Positions 49,339 through 61,881 of a stretch of DNA of 64,000 nt are shown here, piece by piece (position 1 is the stretch's first letter; each line of letters begins with the position of its first letter). Below the pieces are notes generated by a model that was not told the DNA's origin, did not search any database, and saw only the letters and a list, made by a program, of their open reading frames with translations. The stretch covers positions 1 to 64,000 of the forward strand of contig CAJNOL010000518.1 in assembly GCA_905250125.1 (NCBI GenBank), in the 5' to 3' direction. The stretch comes from Rotaria sordida (Eukaryota; Rotifera; Eurotatoria; Philodinida; Philodinidae). The position numbers were made by a program, and so were the translations under genes.

Positions 49339-52300
49339 GTTTAATGATTCATTTGAATTATCATTTTGAATTGTTGATGAAATACCTTTCGAACATTTAT
49401 CAAGTCTTAAATAACATTTTGAGTCATTTAATTGTCGACCATTTAGATCAGTTTCAATTTCAAGATGTTGTTTAGCTTTTGTAAATAATGGATTTGTACG
49501 TAACTATATTAAAACATCGAATGAATATTCTATTGTTTGCTTCTTTTTTTCTTTTAATTAATTAAATTATTTAACTTACTTCTCGAAGAATTCGTGCATC
49601 AGATAATTTACTTGATATTGTTGATGTACCGGTACTACATCCAAACTCAGAACCATTTGTTTCACGTGGTAATGTTATAATAGATGTCCGTTGTGAGCTT
49701 AATGGACGATTTAATTGAGATGCAATTGGTCGAAAACCACCTACTGGTAATCTAATTAAAATAAGATCAACATGACATGATGAGTAATGTAAGTGAATGC
49801 ATGTCTATAATTTCTTGTCTAATAAATGAATGGTATTATTAGTCTAAGGAAATGTATTATTTTTAATAATAGGGAATGTTACTCTTTTACGGAAATTAGA
49901 TAGGTCATCTTATCTTCTTTAGATTTAATCACGCGATTACAATTAACTGAAATAAATCAATTTGTAATAATATATTGAATGTTTATTTTCGAATATCTGA
50001 GAAAAATATTTTGGTTGATTAGATTTCAATTTAGTAATTCTTCGAATATTTTGATGAATATAGACTAACATTACTAAGCTATTATAAATGATTTATTTTA
50101 TACGACAGTTCAGAAAAATGTTTGTCAATATCATTTTCTAATATTTTTAATTAAATCTGATTTTGTTTTTGACATATTCAATTAACGTATCTCTATAGCG
50201 ACTAGAATTACGAATAAGTCACTCGAATTACTAGAATATATGAAGATTTAAATGTACTTCATTGAATTGAAATTTCTTCTTGTATAAAAAAAAAATATAT
50301 ATATATTATCAAATTTAAACTTACGGTGGTGGCGGTGGTGGTATTGTAGATGTTGGTATATCAGAACATTTTATTGTTGATGTATTTGTTATTTCAATAT
50401 GATTAGGTTCATCATAAACATTTGTTTGAATATCATCTTTTATTTGTTCAGGTGGTGGATCATAACTTTGATGATCAATTATATTTTCTGATATAATATT
50501 ATTATCTTTTGTTAAATATATATCTTGTTGTTGTTGACGAAAACGTATTGATAAATGTTCATTAAGTTGATTAATAACACGAATATTCATTTTTTTATTT
50601 GATAAATTATTATCATTTAATTTATCATTTGATGATGATGATGTTGATGAACGTACACCAATATGTGTATGCATTGGATGTATTATAGCTGAATGACTAT
50701 AACTATGACTTAATGTATTATCTGTTGGTACTGTTATTAATGATGCTCGTCGTTTATAATCATTATAAATTTTTGATGATGTTCGATGATCATATTCATT
50801 TTCAATAATAATTGAAGTTGTTGCTGATGATGATAAACCATCCAATGATTGTTCATTAATAATTGAAGTTTTTCCACGTAATGTTGTCGATTCTGTATTA
50901 TGATCATTTAATTGTGATATTGAACCATATGTTGAATAAGAACGTGAAATTGGATAAGAAACTTTACGTAATGTTGTTTTTTCTAATAATTCTTTTGATA
51001 AATGTAAATAACAAGGTTTTGATATAATATTTGTAATAGGACAAGATTTTTTTGAATGTTCTTCTTCAACTTGAGGAACTAAATAATTCAATCAAAGAAA
51101 AAAAAAATATATATATATTTGTTGTATTTCACTGAATTTTTTGATTTATTTAGGCGACGACAACGGCTAGTACGTTTCTTTGAATCATCTTTCTTGAATT
51201 ATGTTTTTGATTTATAAGATAATTTGCTTAAAACTATGGGATAGTTTACTATAAACTTGAGTTCCGGGTTCGGTCAGGTTTGATTCTATAGCTTGTCTTG
51301 TGAGATATAAGCGTCTATTGAATACTTGATATATCAGGCAAGAAAACCATTCCTTTGAGCTGAAATGTTTAGGATATTCTAATGGCTCTGCTTCTGGGTA
51401 AAACTTTAGATGAAAATTTACTAATTGAGTATTCCATGAAAAAATGTTCCTAAGATCAAAAATCTACTAAATCAATCACCAAACTGATTAGATAGTGAAT
51501 GAATCCGAAACTTTTTAAAAGTTTTCTTACTTTTACTAAGTCCTACTCATAGCCAAAATATGAAGTCAAACGATGCTCAACAATTGGACATGTTTCCTCA
51601 TAAGACTTGCGCACTATCATCTGGCGAAATAATATTATCACTAGCGTGAGCACGTGCATACCATACAACTGTTTTCTCCTTTAACATATGACTTCAAAGC
51701 TTTACACTTTCACGCAGTAAGAGCCATATAGACACTTCACATTGTATATATAGATAGCCTACGATCTCATACTCTTCATTAACTTTCGGCCTTATAGCCT
51801 TATATTTCCTTGTAGCATTATCCTCTTATTGCCTTACTCCCTTCAGAGCCTATGGATACTCCATATAATAGCTCTTGAAAGACTATGGAATACTCCCATA
51901 GGACGTCCCTTGAGGACCTATAGGTTCTCCAATATAATGACTGTTGAGGACCTACGATATCCTCATAGGATACCACTTGAGGTCCTATGGTTTGACCTTT
52001 AACCTGGCACAGACACTAGACATTATATATATAGATTATTATTGAGAAGAACAACAAATATTTTTCTTAAATTACCTATCGGTATTTCTTCTGGAACTTC
52101 TGTTATTGTATCTACATCATCTTTTAAAATAAGTTTATGATCAGCTGTTATTTTATCAGCAATAGTACGACAACGAAATGTTAATTTTTTTTGTTGTATT
52201 GTTGTATTTGGTAATGGTGGTGGTGTTGGTGGTATAGATGATTGTTCTTGTGTAAAAGTTTCACTACTTGGTGTTATAGATGTTTGTTGAACAATAAATG

Positions 52301-55013
52301 ATGATGTAACTCCAAGATCATAAAGTGTTGGTGGTGTTATTAGTTTATCTTCAATATCAGAATTAAATGTTAATTTTGAATCATTATAATCTATGATTGG
52401 TTCTTCATCAATTTCATCAGTATTATCATTATTATTATTATTATTATTAATTCGTCGAATAATAATATTATTATGATTATGATTATGATTATTATCATCA
52501 TCATCATCATCATAATCAGGTGTTAATTCATCTAATGAAGATATTGTTCCAATAGATTTTTGTTCATCATCTAAACGATGTTTTACTCGTGGTATAACAT
52601 AATAATAATGTTCTTTATCAGAAGATTTATTCCACCATTTATTTGTTTGTGATGTTGATGTATGAAATGATTGTGAACGATTTATATGTGAACAATTTGA
52701 TAATGATAATGGTTTTTTATCACCAAAAACAAAATTTCTATCAAGTGAATGCATTAATTCTGTACTCATAGCTGCTTGCATACGATGAGCAAGTTGATCA
52801 ACAGCATTTATTGTTGATAAACGTTTATTTTTACTATTATAACGATGTCTAATAATTGAATTATCTTTTGTTTCTATTTTTGAAAATGATGAAAGTAAAT
52901 CACGAGATTTTTTATTATGAGAATTAATTATATATAAATTTTCATTTGATTTTGTTTTAAATGATGTATATTGATGATTATATTGTGATAAAGAATGAAT
53001 TGTTGTTTGTTTATCTCGTTTAATTGAATCTTTTCTTGGAAGATAAACTCTATTTGATGATGGACCAACTATATCACTATAACGTTTTGGTAAACGTCGA
53101 CGTGTATGTTGTTGATAATGATTATCATATGAATGTTTTTTTGGTATTGATTCACAATCATCTTCATCGTTCCTTAAAAGATATTAATAAGTTTGAAAAT
53201 TTTACAATAAAATATTTTTATTGAGATTTATTCTTATGTAAAATTTTCCTGAGAAAGCTATAGCATTCATTTAATAAATTCCTGCAAGATTAAAATGTGA
53301 AACACGATATAGTTGCTATTGCTAATCACAAGGAGATTGTTTTATTCTGTCAAGTCTATGAAGGATATACGTACGAAACGGTAAATGAGAGTTCAGAAAT
53401 AGAACAAACCGTTTCAAACTCATCGTCCTCAACTGACGCCCTCAGAATTGTCGTGTGCATATTTCGGGATCCCAGCAAAACAATGAACTTTTGTAATAGG
53501 TAAGAATAAAGAATATTCAATGTTCATCTATATCAATCTAAAAAAAAACGCAATAAAGAATGATGCGAAAGTTTTTCAACAATATGTTCGTTCATTTGGC
53601 GACCAATTACGAGAGTTAGTAAAAAACTTACGGGTACCCTCTTCTCTCCCTTTTCCGGGTTTCTTAAGAATGGATTAACCAGAAATTATAAAATTTTCAG
53701 GGTAGATAGATCTCAACTAGAGGCGTAGGAACCAAAAAATAACCTGCAGTTTCCACCTTCACACACAGCTAAAATTCATTTTTTCGACTTGTCTAAATGA
53801 AACGTTGTGATGTTTTTTGACAAACTCTTTTTAACTATTTCAGAAACTGTAAGAGCTAGAAAGTTCGTTCAAATGCCATTCAACGCAGCTTATCGTACTC
53901 TATAAATAACGTTTTTTAGTTGAAGTCTTGAGCTTCCAGAAAGAGTTTATTTATCGCGTAACGCTGTGACACAATTTGTTCGTTCTACGCAAGAATCATA
54001 TTGTTACATTGAAAGGAACGATCATCAACTGTACAGTAAGTTGAAAAATATACAAGAATTTAAATAAAAAAATGTTAAATTCATAACCAGCGTAAAAAAT
54101 TACATCTAATAATATATTCAGATGTGTCCATCTCGAAAAAAAAAATTTTTCAACGACTTCATCAGCGAAATGTCGCGTTACATGAACAAGCCGTTTTATG
54201 GCTGACGATTTTTTTTTTTGTAGCAACAGGACTAAATCGGAATGTATCAAGGATCTTTTTCTTTAAAATATACAAATACAATTTTGTAAGTCATTTCAAA
54301 CTTTACTCAAAGAAGAGGAAACATCAATCTCCTCTCGCCGGAAATCGCTCTGAATTTAACACTGTATATCAAAGTAGCTTTTGTATCGAATAAATAGATT
54401 CTATACAAAAGATGTGTATTGGAATTAAAATGAACAGGAAACAAAAGATCATTGATCTATATATATTTAATCTATTATTACACTCAAGTAGAGATTAATA
54501 ATATTCTAACGAATAAATTTATTCTTTAAAAAGTTTGAATCTATTTCAATATAGAAAAAATTCTTCTTACAAACAATATAACATAATAAAAACTATTCTA
54601 ATTCTTTAAAATAATTTTGTTTCTATGAAAACAAAACAAAAAAACGAATCTCACCTTTTAGCTAAAATACCAGATCCTCCACGACATAAACAAAAATCAT
54701 AACTTGTTTTATTTTTTTGTTGTTGAAAACAACTATTTAATGAATCAATGCTTATACAACGTGAAATAAACCACATATTAAATATAAAAAATGAGTATTT
54801 ATTGTCGTTAGTTGATTGATGATATTCAATTTGAAATTCGAGAATTATAACAAATGATGTTGAATAAAGCAGAATGAGCATGTTCAAATACGAGACACAC
54901 ACACATATAGAATAATGGCAACGCGTCTGTCTCTCGTCCTCTACTTTTGCCTTGACACTACTATCAATAGTGATCGTGTATTCACACAAAAGACAATGGG
55001 AGAAGAGAATAAA

Positions 55014-55044
<31 letters not shown>

Positions 55045-55603
55045 GATGTTTACAACACAAAAAAAGGCGTTAAACAGATGCGTGTCAATTACTCGGCAGT
55101 CGACTGATTGTTTGCATTTTTTGAACGTGCCTAAACGATTGCTCGTACATTTGTACGATTGCACGCGCATGAACTTAATCCATCCTTTTTTTTTTTTTCT
55201 TCGATCTATAATCTCACTCTCTTTCTTATTTTATCTTTTCGAATACAATGTCATTTGTTCTATATACAAGCTTTACGTCAACAATAACTATGATAGTTTA
55301 GTACGAAATGCGCCCGAATACAAACATTCCACGAGTAAAGATATATATATATATATAAAATAAAGAGAAACATACCAACGATACGACATTAATGTCGGAA
55401 CAAGTGGTGGGACTGTAATAGGTAATCGTGCTAAACAATTAAAACAATGTTAAGAATTAAAATCAATGACATAACATACGAAAACGCATCATATATTGAT
55501 ATGAATATGTTATATCAATTAATGATGGTTTTTCACGTCGAAATAAACGCCAAAAACGACGATAACGCCATGGAGTTTTATTTGTAGAATTTTTTGTTGA
55601 CAT
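48703..55603 (-). CDS. Unrecognised 899-residue Ser/Asn/Pro-rich protein
   Basis: Eight exons (55603-55480, 55430-55376, 54732-54655, 53172-52076, 51078-50325, 49751-49580, 49503-49123, 48741-48703) join in phase throughout, which strongly supports one gene. I do not recognise the product. The N-terminus is very basic (PWRYRRFWRLFRREK), followed by a Cys-containing segment (YDFCLCRGGSGILAKR). The middle is disordered and Ser/Asn/Asp-rich, with acidic and poly-Asn runs, VDQLAHRMQAAMSTELMHSL, and the proline motifs PPTPPPLP and PPPPPPLPVGGFRPI. The C-terminus ends with a short charged helix ELELIFQKRAQRNEQQ. Proline motifs suggest SH3/WW/EVH1 or profilin binding, that is, a cytoskeletal or membrane-associated scaffold. 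This is inference only. Introns of 1.0 and 1.5 kb contain repeat-like DNA. Confidence 0.8.
51842..52000. repeat. Minisatellite, about 33-bp period, in an intron
   Basis: The motif CTTGAGGACCTATGG-TTCTCC-ATATAATG recurs in diverged form at about 51842, 51874, 51909, 51943 and 51976. It lies in the intron at 51079-52075 of the unrecognised minus-strand gene, 75 bases from its acceptor-side exon. Confidence 0.65.
53173..54654 (-). other. 1.5-kb intron of the unrecognised gene
   Basis: Holds repeat-like DNA of higher GC around 53300-54000. A plus-strand ORF at 53297-53503 ends at an AG|GTAAGA donor-like site but has a GTG first codon and no similarity that I recognise. Nothing firmer is seen. 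Confidence 0.4.
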
Positions 55604-57167
55604 TGATTATTATTTTAAAGCCTATATAAAATAGAAGAATAATAATTATTTTTGTTTTAGGAATTTTTTTTTTCTTCTGAAGATGGATTGATATGAAAAA
55701 TGAAAATTAGAGTCCATCGAATATGTAAATAAATTAATTTTTTGTTAAGTAAGAAAAAAAAAAACGACTCGATCTATTACAATTCGCAGTATGAAAACAA
55801 ATTTTGGCTTCGTCGGTTTTCTTCAATAGATTGTTTTTCAAAACATTTCAAATTCGTATTTTCCAAGTCTTATCTAAATAAACATGATAAACTCTCTTCA
55901 GAATATGTAGAGAATTAATCATGTACATTCTATCAACAACTCTTTTCTATTGTGTGATGACAAATTCTTTTTTTTTTCACCCTAATTTCAACATGATTAG
56001 TCATAACAAGTGACAAGGTGTATTAAGATTATTATTACTTCATATTCAATATTCAACTAAGACGTCATTTAATTTCAATCTAATAAACTCATTTTCAGTA
56101 CTATTCATATAAGTATATACATCTTAATTTAACAAGTTATCTGCCTGGAACAAAAAAGAAAGATCACGATCATTAAAGAAATTTACTTTAACATGTCAAG
56201 GCCGTTCCTTTTTTTCTTTTAAAGCAATATATATTAACTCTAAGACTCATAGAAGGATATGTTTACTATATAAAGAGAATAAAAATAATTAGTAATGAAG
56301 GAGAACTATAAATGTCTATACGTATTTTATTAATAAGAAAATCGAAAATCAGAATTATCATTATGAAACAATTTTTTTTTTTTTAGAATTTCTTTATCAA
56401 GAAATCATGACTTTACCTTGTTCAATGATATTTAAATGAAGACAAACATAAAGTTTTTAAAACAAAAAATTCATTCTATTCATTTTTGTAGTTCACAATC
56501 TTAATTTATTAAGTAGAAAATCATCTTTTTCATTATGACCGTATCCATTTTTTATTTCAATTAAATAAATCTATCACTTTTTATTTTATTTGTTTTTTTT
56601 TTTTAAGTGAGACATTCCATTATCTGATATTTAGTTCAACAATCTGAGATTCGAAATATATTTTATAACAGAAAAAAAAAAAAAAAAAATAGAACTTACA
56701 AAATTAATACACAACGAAACCGACTTCTAATAATATTGACCTTGTCAACAAATATGACCTATAGCTTACTGAGTTTGTTTCTCGGCTGTGACACCTTCCA
56801 TTTAACAAATACTTCCTTTTGTCTTACGTAATACTTTAAGAAAAGAAAGAGAGCATCTCTTCTTCTTCTCTTATGATCCAATGTCGCAAAGTGCCGTATA
56901 TACAAACTACTATTCAAAATGAGAGCGAGAGAAAGAAAAAAAAAATGGAACTAGTAATCATTCATTGGTACTCATGCTATAATTTTACATCCATGAAATT
57001 GAACACTTCAGTTAAAACTTGACTTCCATTGTTTTACTTCTAAAAAATTTGACATCTACTGCTATAATAATTTTCATTTTATTTTTTATTTTATTTAACA
57101 CTGCAACACAAAAACAAAAAAAAACGACTTGGAAATATAAAATCCATCAACACACAATAAGATAAAA
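55604..57167. other. Intergenic between two minus-strand genes
   Basis: Presumed upstream region of the 899-residue protein gene and 3' region of SLC25A19. AT-rich with homopolymer runs; no gene seen. Confidence 0.5.
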
Positions 57168-59300
57168 TTAATCAGACGATATTTGGCGAAAACGATTACA
57201 AATCGAATCATAAATACCCAAAGTAATAGCTGTTGATAAATAAGCTTTAATAAGACTTGGTGTCATACCTTTATATAATCCAGTAAAACCTTCATGTCGA
57301 ATTGTTTCAGATAAACAATTTATCAGACCAGAATATGCACGTGTCTAAAATTAAATTTCATTTTTTTTCTTCTTCTTATTAATTAGATTCGTTTATGCAT
57401 AAGAAGAAAAAAAATATACTTGTCCAAATTTAGATCGAGCTTCTTCAAATTTTACAACTTCAAGTCGTTTTTTTGCTAAATCAAATGGATAAACAACAAA
57501 TTTAGCTAAGACACCAGCTATACCACCATTAAATCCATGTTTTATAGAATCTATTCATATATATATTAGTTACTAAAAGGTAAAACATGAAAAAATTAAA
57601 TTACCAAATTTTCTAATTGGTAAATGATCCCATGCTCGATTAAATAATTCATAAAATCCAAATGTAAGTGCTGAAACAGGTGCATAAAGAATAATAGCTG
57701 GAATTAAACCACGATAAAATCCATGGTAACCTTCTCGAGTCCAAATAAGACTTATTGCTTGAATATATGAGTGATAGATCTAAATGAAAATATTGACAAG
57801 AATATAATTATCACATAGTATTAAAAAGTAATATAGATGCTTTTTTCAGAGGATAGTCAACTGTTTAGATATCAAATTATCGCCGGTTTTTATTCGCTTT
57901 AAATCAAAGAAAATTCATCAGTAGGTGGCATTAAGGATATGTGATGACCATGGAATATTCCTAAAAGTGTATCTGATATTCAATCGAAAATAAAAGCGTA
58001 ACCTTCTAAATATCTGTTACATCGTGGCGACAGCATGGTAGAAATGAATGTAAAGCAAATGCATCTCATACAAATTATACTCTGTGACCTATAAAAATGT
58101 TTAGATCTACTGTTTTAAATTAACGTAAATTGAAATTTAAAGAACAATTCAATATTATATATTTCGTTTGTACGAAGATATAATAAAATCTTTCTAATGT
58201 AAATAACCAAAAGTAGATTTTTCAGTTTTCTTTTTTATTCGAAAACATTTTTAATCAGATATAAACCATCTTGTATTGACATGATGGGATGTTACTAACT
58301 GTTAACACTAATACGACAAGATGTTACACTATTGCTGTTATATAATACTAGGTTTTTTTTCTTTTAAATATGTACGGTTAGTTCATTCTCTTGTTTTATG
58401 CGTCCCATGAATTGTATATAATTTCGTTTTTTTTTGTCGTTCTGCATGTGGCGGATGGCAGAACATATGTTACTTACATTAAAGAGGTTGTTATTGCTCA
58501 TAGAACTAGAAATAAGTATTAAATGTGCATGTTCATATAGAGAGATTTTATTCTATATGTAAAATAAACTATGTTGAGACATTCGGTATATAGAGTGGTG
58601 CAAAAGTTATTTTATCGAGAAAAAATTGAATATCATTGTCATATTTTGAACAAATGGGCTGATTAAACTAGAAATGAAGAGTAAAAAAAAAAACATAAGT
58701 CTTGACAAACCTTTGGTTCACCTTGTCCAACAAATCTTGTTCGTAAAACATCTGCTGGTTGACAACTAATTACAGCTATACTAGCAGCAAGTGATCCTAT
58801 AACAAAATGTGTTATTGTTTTAGCTGTTGGTGAAGATGTTGTAATAGGAAAAATTTCTCCTAATTGTTTAGTAACTTTTTCAAATGCATACATCTAAGAT
58901 AATTAATAAAATCAAAAACAAAAAAAAACGATTTTCTAATTATTGAAAACTTACTTGAGCAGAATTGAATGTCAATGAAAGAACTTGTGCTGCAATATGA
59001 CCTTTCCAAAAAGCTCGTAAACCTTCTTCATAATGAATTAAACGAATACTTTGAAATAGAGTACGATATTTTGAATTTGTTAAATTTCGAATAGGTTCAA
59101 TTTGAAGCTATATATATATATATATATATAACAATAATAAGATTAGAATTTTTGTTTCTTTTATTCTATCCTACTTGAAAGCGAATTTTAATAACATCAA
59201 TTGGTTGTAAAAGAAAACGTGAAGTAAAACTTGCTGTCGTACTAGCAATTAAAATTTGACTACTTGTTAAATTTTTTTTCTCTGGATCATAACCAACCAT
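57168..59300 (-). CDS. Slc25a19: Mitochondrial thiamine pyrophosphate carrier
   Basis: Six exons (59300-59175, 59107-58955, 58893-58711, 57779-57605, 57550-57420, 57344-57168) give 314 residues (human 320). The start MVGYDPEKK matches the human protein start (MVGYDP). Three mitochondrial-carrier repeats are present, with signatures [10 protein letters not shown] (about 33-42), [10 protein letters not shown] and [10 protein letters not shown], each with a distal acidic-aromatic-Gly helix segment ([27 protein letters not shown]). SLC25A19 exchanges thiamine pyrophosphate across the inner mitochondrial membrane for pyruvate, 2-oxoglutarate and branched-chain dehydrogenases. The ATG lies two bases after a TTTCATGTAG acceptor and 141 bases downstream of the AUH stop, so it probably shares a transcript with AUH. 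Intron 3 (931 bases) holds no recognised feature. Confidence 0.95.
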
Positions 59301-59312
59301 ATCTACATGAAA
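59301..59312 (-). promoter_or_regulatory. Probable trans-splice acceptor for SLC25A19
   Basis: The minus strand reads CTTTCATGTAG|AT then ATG. No upstream coding exon is needed, because the ATG matches the family start. The acceptor lies about 50 bases after the AATAAA of the preceding gene. Confidence 0.5.
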
Positions 59313-59361
59313 GATTGAGATATTATAAAATATTATGTATGAATTTTTTTTTTGTTTTTGT

Positions 59362-59367
59362 TTTATT
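59362..59367 (-). terminator. Polyadenylation signal of AUH
   Basis: AATAAA on the minus strand about 75 bases after the AUH stop, within the 141-base gap to SLC25A19. Confidence 0.55.
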
Positions 59368-59441
59368 GGGTTTCATGAAAGAAGAAAAAAAATACAATAC
59401 ATAAATAATCAAAATAAGAAAAGAAAAAGAACAAGTCTATT

Positions 59442-61790
59442 TTAAACGCCTTTATAAATAGGTTTTCGTTTTTCTTGAAAAGCTTTTAAACCTTCAATAC
59501 GATCTTCAGATGTTAATACAGTATCATAACAACCTTCTTCAACTTCAAGACCTGTTTGAAGATCAACTTCAAGACCTTTATTTATAGCTTGTTTTGCCAT
59601 ACGAACAGCTAATGGTCCCTAGGATAATCAAAAAACAAATAATTAATTATAATTTCAAAAAAACAAAAAACAAACCTGTTGAACAATTTCTTGTGCTATT
59701 TCAAGTGAACGTTGATATGCTGCATTTAATTGTTCATTTTGTTTAACAACTTCATTAACTAAACGAATTTCATATGCTTGTTGACCATTTAAAATTCGTC
59801 CTAGAAATTATTTATTTTAGAAAAAACAAAAATTTAATTAGTAAAATCAAACCAGTATAAATAAGTTCTTTAGCTTTTGGTGGACCAATTATTCGAGGTA
59901 AACGTTGAGTACCACCAGCACCAGGAATAATACCAAGTTTTGTTTCTGTTAAACCAAGTTTTGCTGTTTGTGCTATAAAAATAAAAATAGATTGATTCTA
60001 TATTAAATATATAAATACTTACCAGCTATACGAATATCACATGCTAAAGCTAATTCAAGTCCACCACCAAGTGCCAAACCTTATATGAAGAAAAATAATT
60101 ATTATTAAAATAAGAAAATATGATTAGGAATCTATGCATGTACCGAACCCGAACGTTCGGATTCGATGTTCACTACAGTCATTTTTCAATTAATTAATAA
60201 AAGAAAGTAGAAATAAACTAAAAGAAAGGATTTCAGGCTTGGTTATGGTAGATCTACACACAGTGAAATAAATGATCCAAAAATCGAAAGTCTATAGGCA
60301 TTCTAAAAATAGTCAGTAATATTCAGATATGCTCGAACACGCACTTAGCTAAGTGTTAGAGTGCCTCCATGATTGTCCATATACCTCAAGAAACACTTGG
60401 GTAATCCATCCAAATGTCCGATACTATCTCAACTAATTGGATGAGTTCCGAACGCCCGAGTCTGAATCTAAGTTCAGTGCATTAGTGACAGAACCGATCT
60501 AAAATCCGTACCACTATCGGTTCCATATCTACGGTGCATGTCTATACAGAACATTGAGATATTGACATAGGATTCGTTGGAGCACCGATTACACTGAAAT
60601 TCGTATTAGTATGCGAAGGCGACTATAAGGTTTTTACTACAGAATGGGATATATGTAGACTTGTAGAGAAGGACTTCCTCTATCCAACGATGCATGCATC
60701 AAGCCTCGAAAGAAGCCGCCCGGTCCGACGATTTTATCCTTTTTCTCAGATTTGGTTCACCCTGAGAGAAGATAGGGAAAGCTTCTCCACACTACCCTCG
60801 TTTGGTCATCACTTTTTATAAAAACCGAAAACTATGGAATAGCTGTCTATTGAGAAAAAAAATCTCTATAAACGGAGTTTCTTCCAGACCCGGTCCGAGC
60901 CATAAAAGAGCGGCCCGAGTTCTACTGCTTACAAATATTTGGAACTATATGTTTCTTTTTCTTCGATTTTAATCGCGAGAATATTATTTCTATATTTTGT
61001 GTTTTTTTTTAAAATCCAATTCGGAATATCTAATTATTTGTAATAAATGATAATTGACAATAATAAATATTTCTACGAACGAGACAATATCAAATATTAT
61101 AAAATTTGAACTTAAATAATTGAAACATAAAAATTTTATTTAATAACTCACCATCAAGTGCTGCGATTGTTGGTACAGGTAAACCAAATATTTTAGAGAA
61201 TATTTCTTTAATTTTTGATACAAATGGTCCTACTTCTTCTTGAGGCATTTCTAATCGTTCTTTTAGATCAGCACCTAATTACAAAAAAAAAACAAAATTT
61301 TGAATTCTTCTCTTTATAAATAAAATTTACCAGCACAAAATACATTTGGAACCAAACTACGAAAAAGAATACATCGAATTGTATTATCAGCGTTTAAACT
61401 ATCTATTGTTGCATCCAACTAAATCAATAAAAAATATGCTTAAAAATAATTCTTTATTTCTATAATTATCTACTTGAATAAGTAATTGTTTACCAAGAGC
61501 ATTACGTCTTGCAGGTCGATTAAAAGCAATTTCAACAACATCTATTTTTCAAGAACTAATTAAAATTATAAAACAAAAACAAAACGTATGATATGTTTCT
61601 ATTTACGTTGATGATCACCAGTAAGATTATTTATTTCAATTTCAGGTGCCGATGGGCCTATTTCAGTTTTAGATTCTGTTGTTTTATTATCATTTTTATC
61701 CGTAGCTAAATATCGACGATGAGTAGATAACATGTATGTTGACATTCGACACATTGTTGTCGAATGAAAAAAATATTTTAAAGGTTGCAT
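59442..61790 (-). CDS. Auh: Methylglutaconyl-CoA hydratase (AUH)
   Basis: Eight exons (61790-61607, 61541-61474, 61418-61331, 61274-61152, 60079-60023, 59972-59853, 59800-59676, 59618-59442) give 313 residues (human 339). Residues 1-40 are a basic, hydroxylated mitochondrial presequence. The rest is a crotonase fold: [24 protein letters not shown] (first oxyanion-hole segment), [19 protein letters not shown] (second), then [17 protein letters not shown] and the AUH ending [16 protein letters not shown]. It hydrates 3-methylglutaconyl-CoA to HMG-CoA in leucine breakdown. The helix after NALG, Lys-rich and RNA-binding in human AUH, has almost no Lys here. ATG directly follows TTTTTTAG, 91 bases after GEMIN2. 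Intron 4 is 1.07 kb of repeat-like DNA. Confidence 0.94.
60080..61151 (-). other. 1.07-kb intron of AUH
   Basis: Markedly higher GC than its surroundings. It contains the near-palindrome CCCGAACGTTCGGATTCG (about 60147-60164) and two copies of CCCGGTCCGA (about 60720 and 60894). Looks like inserted, decayed mobile DNA; no ORF. Confidence 0.45.
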
Positions 61791-61799
61791 CTAAAAAAC
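61791..61799 (-). promoter_or_regulatory. Probable trans-splice acceptor for AUH
   Basis: The minus strand reads GTTTTTTAG immediately followed by the AUH ATG, with zero bases of 5' UTR. It lies 91 bases from the upstream stop. Confidence 0.55.
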
Positions 61800-61861
61800 A
61801 CATTATACAAGAAACAAAAAAAAATAGTTATATATATATAATAGAAAGTTCATCATTTTAT

Positions 61862-61867
61862 TTTATT
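61862..61867 (-). terminator. Polyadenylation signal of GEMIN2
   Basis: AATAAA on the minus strand 14 bases after the GEMIN2 stop, followed by a second overlapping AATAAA-like copy (61857-61862). Confidence 0.5.
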
Positions 61868-61881
61868 TTTTAAAGTCTATT

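Noticed and set aside
53297-53503. 69-codon plus-strand ORF ending at a donor-like AG|GTAAGA
   Set aside because: First codon is GTG, no homologue recognised, lies inside an intron of an opposite-strand gene; probably chance or repeat-derived.
61486-61500. TTACCAAGAG, resembling the 3' end of the bdelloid spliced leader as I recall it
   Set aside because: It falls inside an AUH coding exon in a conserved region; no following donor or Sm site, so not an SL RNA gene.
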